Notes under the pieces: generated by a model
What the model saw: only the letters and a program-made list of their open reading frames with translations
Database searches by the model: none
What the model was told of the DNA's origin: nothing
Position numbers and translations under genes: made by a program
Assembly: GCF_023074075.1 (NCBI RefSeq)
Contig: NZ_JADPKT010000015.1
Location: 1 to 64,000, forward strand
Direction of reading: 5' to 3'
Source of the DNA: Bradyrhizobium sp. 138
GTDB lineage: Bacteria > Pseudomonadota > Alphaproteobacteria > Rhizobiales > Xanthobacteraceae
Length of the DNA stretch: 64,000 nucleotides
Part shown: positions 19,761-29,465 of the stretch, in pieces
How positions within the stretch are numbered: position 1 is the stretch's first letter
Layout: every line of letters starts with the position of its first letter

Positions 19761-21587
19761 ATGTGCGGAATTGTCGGCATCTTGGGGCGCGGTCCTGTCG
19801 CGGATCGTCTCATCGATTCACTGAAGCGACTGGAATATCGCGGCTATGACTCAGCGGGCATCGGGACGCTCAAAGGAAACCATATCGAGCTTCGACGCGC
19901 CGAGGGCAAGCTGAGGAACCTTGAGACACGCGTTCGCTGCCATCCGCTCTCAGGCCATATCGGGATTGGGCACACGCGCTGGGCTACTCATGGCAAGCCG
20001 ACGGAGCACAATGCTCATCCGCATGCAACGGACAATGTTGCAGTCGTCCATAACGGCATAATCGAGAATTTCCGCGAGCTGCGAGCGGAGCTAAAACAGC
20101 ATGGCGCCTGTTTCGCCTCTGAAACAGACACCGAGGTGGTGCCGCACCTCATTGACTTTTATCTGAAAGATGGCTGCTCGCCGCAGGAGGCAGTAAAAGC
20201 GTCGCTACCGCGGCTAGTCGGCGCGTTTGCGCTTGCAATCCTGTTCAAGGGTCAACACGACCTCATGATCGGTGCGCGCAAGGGCTCACCACTCGCGATC
20301 GGGCATGGCGAAGGCGAAATGTATCTCGGATCGGATGCTATCGCGCTCGCGCACCTTACCGGCTTGATCACCTACCTTGAGGACGGCGATTGGGCTGTGC
20401 TCAACCGCAACTTCAGCGTGGTCTACGACGCACAAGGCACAGTTGTCCGCCGGCAGGTGATGAAATCTGCCGCGTCGTCGGTTGTCGTCGACAAAGCAAA
20501 CTACCGCCACTTCATGGCGAAGGAAATCCACGAACAGCCAGAGGTGATCGGGCAGACGCTGGCGCATTATGTCGATGTCGCCAGCCAGAGCGTGGCACTG
20601 CCGCAGGAGCTTCCGTTCGACTTCAACGAAATCGGACATATCTCGATCACGGCTTGCGGTACGGCAGGCTACGCCGGCCATATCGGCAAATACTGGTTCG
20701 AGCGGCTGGCTCGTATTCCGGTCGAGCTCGATGTCGCCTCCGAATTTCGCTATCGTGAGGCGCCGATGCGCAAGGGAGATCTTGCTATCTTCATCTCGCA
20801 GTCCGGCGAGACGGCCGATACGCTGGCCGCGCTCCGCTATGCCAAATCGCAAGGCCTGCATACCCTCTCGATCGTGAACGTACTGAGTTCGACCATTGCG
20901 CGCGAAAGCGGGACAGTGCTGCAGACACTCGCCGGACCTGAAATCGGCGTTGCCTCGACCAAGGCGTTCACATGCCAGCTCGTCGTCCTGGCGGCGCTTG
21001 CTGTCGCTGCTGGCAAGGCGCGCGGTGAATTGCCGGAGAGCGACGAGGTCGATCTCGTGCGAGCGCTGATCGCAATTCCGCGGCTCGTTACAGCGGCGCT
21101 TGCCAGCGAGCCGCAGATCGAGAAGCTCGCACGCGACATCGCCAAATCGCGTGACGTGCTATATCTTGGTCGCGGCACGTCGTTTCCACTGGCCCTGGAG
21201 GGGGCACTGAAGCTAAAGGAGATCTCCTATATCCACGCCGAGGGCTATGCGGCCGGAGAGCTCAAGCACGGGCCGATCGCCTTGATCGACGAGAGCGTTC
21301 CCGTAATCGTCATTGCTCCCTGCGACCGGGTGTTCGAAAAGACCATCTCGAACATGCAGGAGGTCGCCGCACGCGGCGGCAAGATTATCTTGATAACTGA
21401 CGCTCGGGGAGCCGCAGAGGTATCCATGGATTCACTCGCGACGATTGTGCTGCCGGAGATGGGTACGACGTTTACGTCGATTGTCTATGCGATTCCGGTG
21501 CAGCTTCTGGCCTACCACACGGCCATCCTGATGGGCACGGACGTCGACCAACCCAGAAATCTCGCGAAATCCGTAACCGTCGAATAA
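19761..21587 (+). CDS. nodM: glutamine--fructose-6-phosphate aminotransferase NodM (GlmS type)
   Basis: 608-residue enzyme making glucosamine-6-phosphate, precursor of the UDP-GlcNAc used by NodC. The N-terminal glutaminase domain starts MCGIVGILG with catalytic Cys2 and includes HTRWATHGKP and HNGIIENF. Two SIS isomerase domains follow: ITACGTAGYAG, FISQSGETADTLAAL, LGRGTSFPLALEGALKLKE, and the C-terminal end NLAKSVTVE. Full length. TTGAGG precedes the ATG. It lies downstream of noeL-nolK in the same direction, so these three genes group nucleotide-sugar supply. The symbiotic name is given from context; the sequence alone would equally fit housekeeping glmS. Confidence 0.9.
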   Translation: MCGIVGILGRGPVADRLIDSLKRLEYRGYDSAGIGTLKGNHIELRRAEGKLRNLETRVRCHPLSGHIGIGHTRWATHGKPTEHNAHPHATDNVAVVHNGIIENFRELRAELKQHGACFASETDTEVVPHLIDFYLKDGCSPQEAVKASLPRLVGAFALAILFKGQHDLMIGARKGSPLAIGHGEGEMYLGSDAIALAHLTGLITYLEDGDWAVLNRNFSVVYDAQGTVVRRQVMKSAASSVVVDKANYRHFMAKEIHEQPEVIGQTLAHYVDVASQSVALPQELPFDFNEIGHISITACGTAGYAGHIGKYWFERLARIPVELDVASEFRYREAPMRKGDLAIFISQSGETADTLAALRYAKSQGLHTLSIVNVLSSTIARESGTVLQTLAGPEIGVASTKAFTCQLVVLAALAVAAGKARGELPESDEVDLVRALIAIPRLVTAALASEPQIEKLARDIAKSRDVLYLGRGTSFPLALEGALKLKEISYIHAEGYAAGELKHGPIALIDESVPVIVIAPCDRVFEKTISNMQEVAARGGKIILITDARGAAEVSMDSLATIVLPEMGTTFTSIVYAIPVQLLAYHTAILMGTDVDQPRNLAKSVTVE

Positions 21588-22573
21588 GGCAAGGTGATGC
21601 GACCTGGCATTGTCGTGGTCACCGAATGCGCACAAGCCTCGGTCAGATCGAATTACGATGTGCCGCCCGGCTCCTGGCCCGATGCCACCGCATGGATTGT
21701 GCCGGTTCATAGCCCTTGCTTACGGAGGCTGAGACTCATGTGCAAATCTACGGCCAATCAGGTTGCGAGGCCGGCGTGGCGTTGCCTCCGGCAGGCAAGG
21801 AGTCGCGAAAAGCTTATCACGGCATTCCGATTGCTTGGACCTGGTCATAATTCGTGACAAACATCCAGGTTTTTCATACGGCGTGGAAGCCAGATGAACC
21901 TGACCGATTGATCCAAACGAATGCTCGTTATCGCTGAGGTGGCCCGCTATGTTTCTCCCCCTCAGCGCGGGTTTTGGACCGCATTTGGGACCGCAGCGGC
22001 CCTCGAAGTATGAGGCGCGCCTCGCTTCGAAGGACAACGTAGCACTTGCCGAGCATGGCAATCGGCGCTATCGGACGGGCTCGATCGCCAGCACGCTCAC
22101 CAAACGTTTTCCGTCAAACCTCAGGTTAACTTGAGCAACTCGAGGCCAAATCGCTGGACGTCGGGGTGAGATGCTAACGCACCTCGGCCCCAATCGCAGG
22201 CTCGCGAGCTGGTCTAGCACGACATCTCACGGAGCTCTTGCCTGCCGCTCGAATGCCATGCATCTCGTCCTTCCTTTTCATTGCATGTTCGGTGCGCCCA
22301 ATGAGCGAATTCGGCCACGCCACAGACAACAACCTTGTCACCGAGAATTGCCCGAGGTTTCAGTTGCTTGAGAGTCACTCCTGCCGTGCGAGCGGAATAA
22401 CGCCCGAAAAACTGTGCGATTTTGCGGCAATTGCCGAAAATATGCCGGAAACGTCAGGCGCTTACAGGTTGGTCGATAGTGCCCTGATGGCAGATTCGCG
22501 GCCATGAAACTGCACTCGGCTGGCGTGAGATTTTCTCCGGAACCGGCCATTTCAAACCGAGAGGAAACTCGCC
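21588..22573. other. no gene recognised
   Basis: Nearly 1 kb between nodM and the MFS gene with no supported ORF. No nod box or sigma54 site was found upstream of the MFS gene. Confidence 0.4.
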
Positions 22574-23923
22574 ATGTCACCAGCGTCCATCGCGCATGCG
22601 TCAAATGCCAAATCGCGCATTGGCGCCATCTTACGTGCGACGAGCGGCAACTTCCTCGAGCAGTTCGACTTCTTCTTGTTCGGGTTCTACGCCAGTGCCA
22701 TCGGAAACGCGTTCTTTCCATCAGGAAGCGAAACCGCTTCACTGCTTAACACCTTCGGTGTGTTCTGGTTGGGGGCCTTGATGCGACCGGTTGGCGCGAT
22801 TGTGCTTGGAGCCTATATTGACCAGATTGGCCGTCGGCAAGGCCTGATCATCACGCTTTCGATCATGGCTGTTGGCACCGTCATCATCGCCTTTTGTCCC
22901 GGCTATGCAACAATCGGCATTGCCGCACCCGCGATCGTGCTGTTCGGACGTTTGTTGCAGGGCTTTTCTGCCGGCGTTGAGGTTGGCGGCGTTTCCGTCT
23001 ACCTCTCCGAGATTGCCACTCCGGGCAACCGCGGCTTTTACACATCGTTTCAGTCCTCGAGCCAGCAGGTTGCGATCTTTGTCGCGGCTCTTATCGGGTA
23101 TTTTTTGAGCGAAGCACTTCCGGCCGAAATGGTTGCGGCCTGGGGCTGGCGGATCCCATTCTTCCTTGGCTGCTTGATCGTTCCGCTTATCTTCTTCCTG
23201 CGCCGGACGCTGGAGGAAACTCCGGAGTTTCTGGTCATGAAGACCCACCCAACGGCCCGCGAGGTCTTTGCCTCCACAGTTGCGAACTGGCGCATTGTCA
23301 TTCTCGGCATGATGATCGCGATGCTGACGACCACGACCTTCTATTTCGTCACAGTGTACACGCCTACCTTCGGAAAGCACGTATTGCAGCTGTCCTCGCA
23401 GAACACGCTCTTGGTGACGCTTTTGGTCGCCGTGACGAACTTCATCTGGAACCCAATTGGCGGCGCGATTTCTGACAGAATCGGTCGGAAGCCGGTCTTG
23501 CTGACCATTGCCGGCCTTGCCCTGGTGACTGTATATCCGGCGTTGTCTTGGCTTGTGACCGACCCAAGCTTTGGCAAGATGCTGGTAGTGGAGATGATGT
23601 TCTCGTTCTACTTTGGCACCTACAGCGGCGCCATGTTGGGCGCTTTGGTCGAAATCGTGCCGAAGCACGTTCGCACAACCTGCTTTTCTTTGGCCTTCGC
23701 ACTCGCCGCAGCTCTCTTTGGCACCTTTACGCCGCTCGCATCGACTTGGCTGATCGATCGGACCGACGACAAGGCTTCGCCGGGTTTCTGGTTGATGTTT
23801 GCAGCTTTGCTCGGCATTATCGCCGCGCTCACGATTTATCCAGGAAACACCAAGAGAGTTGCGAAGCTGTCGCGATCCGAGCGGTCTAACCGGGCCGTAA
23901 GCGCGCAATTTACCACGCATTAG
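22574..23923 (+). CDS. MFS metabolite:H+ symporter (citrate/tricarballylate type)
   Basis: 449-residue, 12-helix major facilitator of the metabolite:H+ symporter group. The N-terminal [40 protein letters not shown] followed by [35 protein letters not shown] and a second [15 protein letters not shown] are typical of citrate, tricarballylate and related organic-acid importers. The ATG at 22574 follows GAGAGG. It is convergent with fixA, with a strong hairpin between them. Uptake of a plant-derived carboxylate is a reasonable inference for a symbiosis island, but the substrate cannot be read from the sequence. Confidence 0.85.
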   Translation: MSPASIAHASNAKSRIGAILRATSGNFLEQFDFFLFGFYASAIGNAFFPSGSETASLLNTFGVFWLGALMRPVGAIVLGAYIDQIGRRQGLIITLSIMAVGTVIIAFCPGYATIGIAAPAIVLFGRLLQGFSAGVEVGGVSVYLSEIATPGNRGFYTSFQSSSQQVAIFVAALIGYFLSEALPAEMVAAWGWRIPFFLGCLIVPLIFFLRRTLEETPEFLVMKTHPTAREVFASTVANWRIVILGMMIAMLTTTTFYFVTVYTPTFGKHVLQLSSQNTLLVTLLVAVTNFIWNPIGGAISDRIGRKPVLLTIAGLALVTVYPALSWLVTDPSFGKMLVVEMMFSFYFGTYSGAMLGALVEIVPKHVRTTCFSLAFALAAALFGTFTPLASTWLIDRTDDKASPGFWLMFAALLGIIAALTIYPGNTKRVAKLSRSERSNRAVSAQFTTH

Positions 23924-24152
23924 CAGCGCGCTCACGGGGGGACCTTCACGTCCAAGACTGAACTGAACGGGGTGCGTGGCGGTCCTCGCGGTGGTCCACG
24001 TGCCACTCTGCGGGTCACGGTTCTTCATATGCGAGTCGAGCAGTATCGGGACGAGCCGTGGCTTATGTTGACGGGAATGGCTGAGCACTATCGCCACGCT
24101 CGATTCGTTCTGTGGTCGAGCGGCGCGATGATAATGCTCGCACTTTGCGGTT

Positions 24153-24210
24153 ACGTGAAACACGGCAGAGCTCGCGCGAGGGAGATACATCCCTCGCGCG
24201 AGCTTCACGT
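24153..24210. repeat. long hairpin between convergent genes
   Basis: A perfect 15-bp stem, AGCTCGCGCGAGGGA at 24169-24183 and its complement at 24190-24204, with a 6-nt loop. Outer arms ACGTGAA (24153-24159) and TTCACGT (24204-24210) extend it past a bulge. It sits between the ends of the MFS gene and fixA, so a bidirectional transcription stop is likely, although there is no T-run. Confidence 0.8.
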
Positions 24211-24397
24211 GCGCTGCCAAGCAAACTTAACGGGCACGTCTTGAGGTTGCATGAATTCCCCAGTGGACCGGTGTATCGCAGCTCGCAAACCTCAGCGAGC
24301 GGTCGAAAAGCTTTCAATCGTGCCTAGTGACCGACCGACGGGCCCATGCATGACCACGACCCGGGCCATCTCTGGCTCCGCTCGATCAGCCGCGACT

Positions 24398-25264
24398 TCA
24401 CGCACCGCTAGTTTGCGCGGATGAGGTACCACGCGCAAGCTGTGCGAGCTCCGTCTCGAGCGTAGGGTTGCGCTTGAACATGGCGTCGATCAACGCTTGG
24501 GCCGGCTGCTCGGTCGCTTCCACCCACGTCGCCTTCTCCGCTCGTGCGGAGGGCGCGAAGACACGCTTGACGACGGTCGGCGACCCCCTCAGACCGCATT
24601 TGGCCATGTCATCCACGCCGGCAGTTTGAGCGCTCCATTTTACGATTGAGGCACGGGCTGCACGCAAGGCATCGATCATTGCACCGCGGCGAATTTGATT
24701 GCTTGCCTCTAACATGCTGATGAGACAAGGAAGCTTGGAACGCAGCACCTGGACTCCTCCTTCGCAGCGCCGTTCCGCATCGATCGTGCGTACTTTGAAG
24801 TCCAACGCTTTGATTGTGGAAACATAAGTAAGCTGCTGGACCCCGAGCCTCTTCGCAATGCCAGGTCCCACCTGCGCCGTATCGCCGTCGATAGTCTGCT
24901 TGCCGGTGAATATGACGTCTGGTGGGCCATATTCCTTCCCGATATTGCGAATCGCGCACGCCAGCGCGTAACTCGTCGCCAGCGTATCGGAGCCCGCGAA
25001 ACTACGATCAGTGAGCAGGACAGCACGATCGGCACCAAATGTCAGCGCCTTTCGGAGAGATTCTTCGGCCGACGGCGGCCCCATTGTGAGAACAGTGATT
25101 TCGCCGCCGAACTTGTCTCGTAGCTCGAGCGCAGCTTCCAGTGCGAACAGATCATATGGGTTGATGATTGTCGGCACGCCCTGACGCATGATCGTATTCG
25201 TGACAGGATGCACGCGGATTTGTGCGGAGTCGGGGACCTGTTTGATGCAGACGATGCTGTGCAT
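24398..25264 (-). CDS. fixA: electron transfer flavoprotein beta subunit FixA
   Basis: 288-residue ETF beta-type protein. FixA with FixB, FixC and FixX forms the membrane-linked complex that delivers low-potential electrons to nitrogenase. Marks: MHSIVCIKQVPDS, NPYDLFALEAALELRD, VLTMGPPSAEESLRKAL, GADRAVLLTDRSFAGSDTLA, and TGKQTIDGDTAQVGPGIA, the AMP/FAD-site signature. AGGAG precedes the ATG and a sigma54 -24/-12 site lies about 40 bp upstream. fixBCX are not in the window, matching the known Bradyrhizobium pattern in which fixA is separate. It is transcribed in the same direction as nifA. Confidence 0.95.
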   Translation of the reverse strand: MHSIVCIKQVPDSAQIRVHPVTNTIMRQGVPTIINPYDLFALEAALELRDKFGGEITVLTMGPPSAEESLRKALTFGADRAVLLTDRSFAGSDTLATSYALACAIRNIGKEYGPPDVIFTGKQTIDGDTAQVGPGIAKRLGVQQLTYVSTIKALDFKVRTIDAERRCEGGVQVLRSKLPCLISMLEASNQIRRGAMIDALRAARASIVKWSAQTAGVDDMAKCGLRGSPTVVKRVFAPSARAEKATWVEATEQPAQALIDAMFKRNPTLETELAQLARGTSSAQTSGA

Positions 25265-25302
25265 ATGCTTCTCCTAAGATGTTGAGCAGGCTCCCCACGA
25301 AT

Positions 25303-25318
25303 AGCAACTGTCATACCA
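25303..25318 (-). promoter_or_regulatory. sigma54 -24/-12 promoter of fixA
   Basis: On the minus strand TGGTATGACAGTTGCT gives GG-N10-GC with the expected flanking T and TTGCT. It sits about 40-50 bp ahead of the fixA ATG. NifA with RpoN activates fixA in bradyrhizobia. I did not find a canonical TGT-N10-ACA NifA site within the next 200 bp upstream. Confidence 0.75.
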
Positions 25319-25677
25319 GCCCAGGCATTTCGCCTATGAGAGACGAATGCAACGGCTGGCGACTGACGGTGAGACCGTTGGGGACTGCGACGGGCTGCGT
25401 AAAGCGGACGTGATCTCTCTGATCTGAGCTGCGCCATAAACGGCGCGGCCGCGATCTTGCGCTAGTTCGACACCTAATCATTTCTCATAGGGCGAATACA
25501 TTGCAAGCGGACGATGACCAGCACCGGCTGACGCGAAGAGGGCTTACGCTTACCGGCATGGCCACCCCTAAGCAGAGCACATCGGTTTCGTATCCGCTTC
25601 ATGGACCAGAGTACCGCCTCTTGCACGCTCTCCTACCGCGCCCGGGCGAGCGAGAGACACGCGAGCCTACTCTTTAT

Positions 25678-27522
25678 TCAGAAGCGCTTGATCTCGATAC
25701 CGTGCCTTCTCAAGGCATAGCCAATCTGGCGCGGCGTCAGTCCAAGCAAGCGCGCCGCCTTGGCCTGTACCCACCCGGACCTTTCCATCGCCGCGACTAC
25801 GCGCTCGCGATCTGTGACCTTGGCGGCACCTATGCTAGGTCGGCCGGGTGGCTCTAGCGGCGTCAGTTCGGTACCGACCGGCTGATCGTGTGCCACAGGT
25901 TGTGTCGGCGGCATGCTCAGCCTTGTGGGAAGTGAGATTATCGGGCTCGGCTGTCGCGCCACTTGCTCCGGCCCGCACTTCCATAGCGTGGCCGACAGGC
26001 ATTGCCCGTGCCAGCAGGCAAAATCGTCTCTTCCGATCGATGATCCGTGCGCCAGGGTCGCGGTCCGCTGCACACAGTTCTCCAGCTCGCGGACATTACC
26101 GGGAAATCCGCAATTCATAAGAACGTCAACCGCACTTGAATCGAAGACCAGAGCACGGCCGTTCTCATTGTTGAAGTTCTTCAAGAATCGAGCGGCGAGA
26201 AGCGGAATATCAGTGCGTCTATCGCGCAGCGGCGGCAGTAGCAGAGGAACCACGCTAATGCGATAATAGAGATCGGCACGAAACTCCTTCCTTGCCACCG
26301 CCTCTTCAAGATTCTTATTCGTGGCTGCAATCAAGCGGACGTCGACTTTGATCGTCTGATTGCCGCCCACCCGCTCAAACTCCTGCTCCTGAAGCACGCG
26401 CAGGAGTTTCGCCTGGAACGAGGCCGAAATCTCGCCAATCTCATCCAGAAACAACGTTCCCTTGTCGGCGAGTTCGAAGCGCCCCTTCCGCGCGTTGAAT
26501 GCGCCCGTAAACGCCCCCTTCTCGTGACCGAACAATTCGGATTCCAGCACTGTCTCGGTGAGGGCTGCGCAATTCAGCTTGATAAACGGGCGTTTGGCGC
26601 GCGCTGAACGCTCGTGAATAGCCTTCGCGACCAGCTCTTTGCCGGTACCCGATTCGCCACGCAACAGAACGGTGCTATTCGATTTTGCGATCAGCTCGAT
26701 CTTCTCAAGCATCGCTCGCAGCGCCGGACTGTCGCCGATAATTCCCGCGACTTGGACCTTCTTATGCTCCCGCTCATGAGGCTTGAGCTCGGACGACAGC
26801 TGCTTCTGCAGCCGGAACTCCTCGTCCAAAAGCCGCCCGCGATCGCGCACAAAGATGCAATGCAGCTTCGCCGTCTGGCCCAGAAGGCTTGCGACCATCG
26901 TCAGCAGGCGGAGGTCGTCGTCGAGCTGCGCATGCGTCCCGTTGTCTGCGATGCGGTCGATGCTCAGCGTACCCACAACTTTCTCGTCAATCTCTATGGG
27001 AACGCCGATGAACGCAACACACGTTTTACCGGCGGCGTCTAGCATCTCGACGTCCGAAGAACTGAAGATCGGCTGTAGCGCTACGTTCTCGACGATGAGC
27101 GGCCGCCCCGTCGCCACAATTTGATCAATTGCTCCTTGCGGCAAGCGCCCCCCGCAACGCGCGTCGCGCCCTGCGCTCCGGCCGTCGTCTACGATGATCT
27201 GGGGCACCCCGTCATGTTCGAACAAACATACGATGCCGCGCCGCATCTGCACGAGCGATGGCAGACGCTCGATGACGCTCGCCAGCTTGGCTTCGAGCCG
27301 GCATAGGCCGGTGAGCGTGTGCGCTATTTCAAAGATCGTGCTTAGCGATTTCTCTTGCGACGGCAGAACAGAAGCGGAAGGGCCCGCAGAAGCGGAAGGG
27401 CCCGCGTCGGAGGTTGAGTTTGGTCTTTCGCGCAGGGAAACGCTGTCCAGCATAGTGACTTCTCCGTTCTTTTCTTGATCCTCCCCATCACCTCGATCGG
27501 ACTTGTTAGACTCGTGTTGCAT
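25678..27522 (-). CDS. nifA: nitrogen fixation regulator NifA
   Basis: Sigma54-dependent activator of nif and fix genes, about 614 residues from the ATG at 27522 (GAGGCAGG upstream). An ATG at 27453 with GGAG upstream is the alternative. Domains in order: variable N-terminus, GAF domain (about 60-210), AAA+ domain with GESGTGKE (Walker A), GAFTGA (sigma54 contact) and LFLDEIGE (Walker B), then a linker with four cysteines ending CWHGQC, and a Fis-type helix-turn-helix ([19 protein letters not shown]). The cysteine cluster marks the oxygen-sensitive rhizobial NifA class. It follows fixR with a gap of about 190 bp, as in the known fixR-nifA operon. An 18-bp tandem duplication lies near the N-terminus. 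Confidence 0.95.
   Translation of the reverse strand: MQHESNKSDRGDGEDQEKNGEVTMLDSVSLRERPNSTSDAGPSASAGPSASVLPSQEKSLSTIFEIAHTLTGLCRLEAKLASVIERLPSLVQMRRGIVCLFEHDGVPQIIVDDGRSAGRDARCGGRLPQGAIDQIVATGRPLIVENVALQPIFSSSDVEMLDAAGKTCVAFIGVPIEIDEKVVGTLSIDRIADNGTHAQLDDDLRLLTMVASLLGQTAKLHCIFVRDRGRLLDEEFRLQKQLSSELKPHEREHKKVQVAGIIGDSPALRAMLEKIELIAKSNSTVLLRGESGTGKELVAKAIHERSARAKRPFIKLNCAALTETVLESELFGHEKGAFTGAFNARKGRFELADKGTLFLDEIGEISASFQAKLLRVLQEQEFERVGGNQTIKVDVRLIAATNKNLEEAVARKEFRADLYYRISVVPLLLPPLRDRRTDIPLLAARFLKNFNNENGRALVFDSSAVDVLMNCGFPGNVRELENCVQRTATLAHGSSIGRDDFACWHGQCLSATLWKCGPEQVARQPSPIISLPTRLSMPPTQPVAHDQPVGTELTPLEPPGRPSIGAAKVTDRERVVAAMERSGWVQAKAARLLGLTPRQIGYALRRHGIEIKRF
27370..27405. repeat. 18-bp tandem duplication inside nifA
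   Basis: AGAAGCGGAAGGGCCCGC occurs twice back to back. In the protein it repeats the AGPSAS hexapeptide in the linker before the GAF domain. It is in frame and should be tolerated. Confidence 0.85.
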
Positions 27523-27714
27523 GCCTGCCTCGATCTGACATCCAGTTCTCAGGGCGCGGGCGAGAGATGACGCCTCTTCATGGCACGCCGGCAGCACTTA
27601 CAGGGATTAGATTTTCCGCTTTATTCTTTCCAACTCGCTTCGCGGATTCGCCCCGACCAACATGGCTTCCATCGATGAAGCTCAGTTAGCCGGGTTCGCC
27701 AGGGACGGATTCAC

Positions 27715-28551
27715 TCACAAGTGTTGCCCGCCATTGATCGGCACTTCGGCGCCAGTGACATAACTCGCCGCATCTGAACATAGGAAGAAAATGACCTTGG
27801 CGACCTCTTCGGGTGTACCCACCCGGCGTAGTGGGATCTTTGGCACAAGATACGCTTCCGTGTCAGGCGACAAAATGTCCGTCTTGATTTCGCCGGGCGC
27901 GATCGCATTGACGCGAATGCCATGTGAGGCGTAATCGTGCGCCATTTCGCGCGTAAGACAAGCGAGCGCAGCTTTCGACGTGGCATATGCCGTGCCTGCA
28001 AATGGATGCACCCGCGCTCCGGCGATCGAAGTCACATTGACGATCGAGCCTGAAGCCGCTTTTAGCTCATCGAACAGACCCTGAGCGAGCAGGATGGGCG
28101 CCACCAGATTGAGGTGGAACACGCTCATCCAGGTATCGACTGAGGTCGCCAGCGACGTAAGCCGGGCACCGTTTGGCGTTTTTGGTGAGTTTCCGGCATT
28201 GTTTATCAGTCCCTGCAGCGGTGCGCCGGCAAGGCGCTCCTTTATCTGGGCAATCACGCGCGGTAGCGTCCGATGATCGCTCAGGTCGACTTCGATATAG
28301 CTATCCCCCTCTGAGTCCCATGGGCAGCGCACCGCGTCGAATGGTTGGCGCGCGCAAGAAATGATGCGCCAACCGGCTTCCGAAAACAATCTTCCGGTGG
28401 CGCGACCGATACCGCGCGATGCCCCGGTCAATACCAGCGTTTTCCGCTCACGCAGCGGACAGCCCCCTCCATCGGCGTGAATTAGACCGCGAGCGTCCGT
28501 TTCCGACGATTGAGCTGTGACCGCATTGTCATCTGGTAGACCTAGATTCAC
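27715..28551 (-). CDS. fixR: FixR, short-chain dehydrogenase/reductase
   Basis: 278-residue SDR-family protein co-transcribed with nifA in bradyrhizobia; its biochemical role is unknown. Marks: TGASRGIGRATGRLFSEAG (NAD(P) binding), LINNAGNSP, VNVTSIAG with the catalytic Ser, the YxxxK pair in AYATSKAALACL, and RVNAIAPGEIKTDI. The GTG at 28551 (VNLGLPDD) is chosen because GGGGAG lies 7 nt upstream and the length fits known FixR; a longer upstream frame would run through the promoter. A sigma54-type site lies 40-55 bp upstream of the start. Confidence 0.92.
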   Translation of the reverse strand: MNLGLPDDNAVTAQSSETDARGLIHADGGGCPLRERKTLVLTGASRGIGRATGRLFSEAGWRIISCARQPFDAVRCPWDSEGDSYIEVDLSDHRTLPRVIAQIKERLAGAPLQGLINNAGNSPKTPNGARLTSLATSVDTWMSVFHLNLVAPILLAQGLFDELKAASGSIVNVTSIAGARVHPFAGTAYATSKAALACLTREMAHDYASHGIRVNAIAPGEIKTDILSPDTEAYLVPKIPLRRVGTPEEVAKVIFFLCSDAASYVTGAEVPINGGQHL

Positions 28552-28590
28552 ACGCGACTCCCCTCCGCTCCCCCTCGCCTGTACACCTGG

Positions 28591-28606
28591 TGCAGGATCC
28601 GGGCCA
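28591..28606 (-). promoter_or_regulatory. sigma54 -24/-12 promoter of fixR-nifA
   Basis: Minus-strand TGGCCCGGATCCTGCA fits GG-N10-GC with good flanks. Its distance to the fixR GTG (about 40 bp) is right. A second GG-N10-GC match lies about 14 bp further upstream but with poorer flanks. In bradyrhizobia this operon has overlapping sigma54 and housekeeping promoters. Confidence 0.7.
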
Positions 28607-29465
28607 GAGCGATGCAGGGCCCAGGTGGCGCGCTTGTAGGACGCAAATGGCAGGTTCCGAACATCTGGCCTGTTTGCTTTTCGACACAAGCAACGCAGCA
28701 ATGGCTGTCGTCGAGCTCCCGTGTGCTGCCCATTGCGTGCGCTAAGCCTTCGAGCCGAGAGGCTGGTGTTTCCAGCGCGAGCTGACTGCCTCGTCCTCCA
28801 TGAGTGGTCTGTGGGTCATGCGGGCTGGACGAGATAGGTTAGCTGCCTTTGGCGGAGATCAGGATTTAATGGCCAGTTCGTCCAAGTTGCTGTCGGCCAT
28901 GGTACGCGCATGCGGCGCTTGAGCAATATCGATGGGCCGCCGGCCGCGCGGTTCATCACACGTCCGGCCGAAAGGACTCTGAGAGCGGCGCATGAACAAG
29001 GCCGTCGTTCAGAAAACGAGCTGACCGCAAAAGGGTTGCCCAGCAAAGGCGATCCATCTACCGGACGCGCCTCCTTGCTGCTGGGACATTCTGACGTGAC
29101 TGTCTGTTACGTCAGATTTCCCCGGACCGCCATTGCCCTGCTTTTCACCGTCTGGCCAGCGATGGCGGATTTGGCTGGTGGATGACAGAACCATAACCTT
29201 TCCGCGCGGCTCGACTTACACAGGAGGGCCCGAAGCATTGCGGGGCAAGGCCGCCGGCGCCCGCGGGCATTGGCCTTACGCTTCGCAGGTGTTCGCCCTC
29301 CCACCGCACCGCATTCGTGGTGGTGCGCCGGTCAGCCGCCGCTTGCGGGACGGAAGTCGCCATCCACCGATCCTGCGAGACGTTGCGAAACGCGATGGTG
29401 TCGAAGCCAGCAGTATGGAGACCGATGATCTAGCCCTCCATTGCTCAGGCTCACATTCTGGCGCT
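28607..29465. other. intergenic region between nodZ and fixR
   Basis: About 860 bp. It should hold the upstream activating region of fixR-nifA, and it contains a 25-bp palindrome at 29091-29115. No gene is supported; short frames on both strands have no recognisable relatives. Confidence 0.45.
29091..29115. repeat. 25-bp palindrome upstream of fixR
   Basis: CTGACGTGAC, a TGTCT spacer, then GTTACGTCAG: two 10-bp arms with one mismatch. It lies about 480 bp upstream of the fixR promoter and about 350 bp after the nodZ stop. No T-run follows, so an operator or structured mRNA is as likely as a terminator. Confidence 0.65.

Noticed and set aside
22739..24220. 493-codon minus-strand frame across the MFS gene
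   Set aside because: Antisense shadow of a clearly recognised transporter; very charged, no domain, no ribosome binding site.
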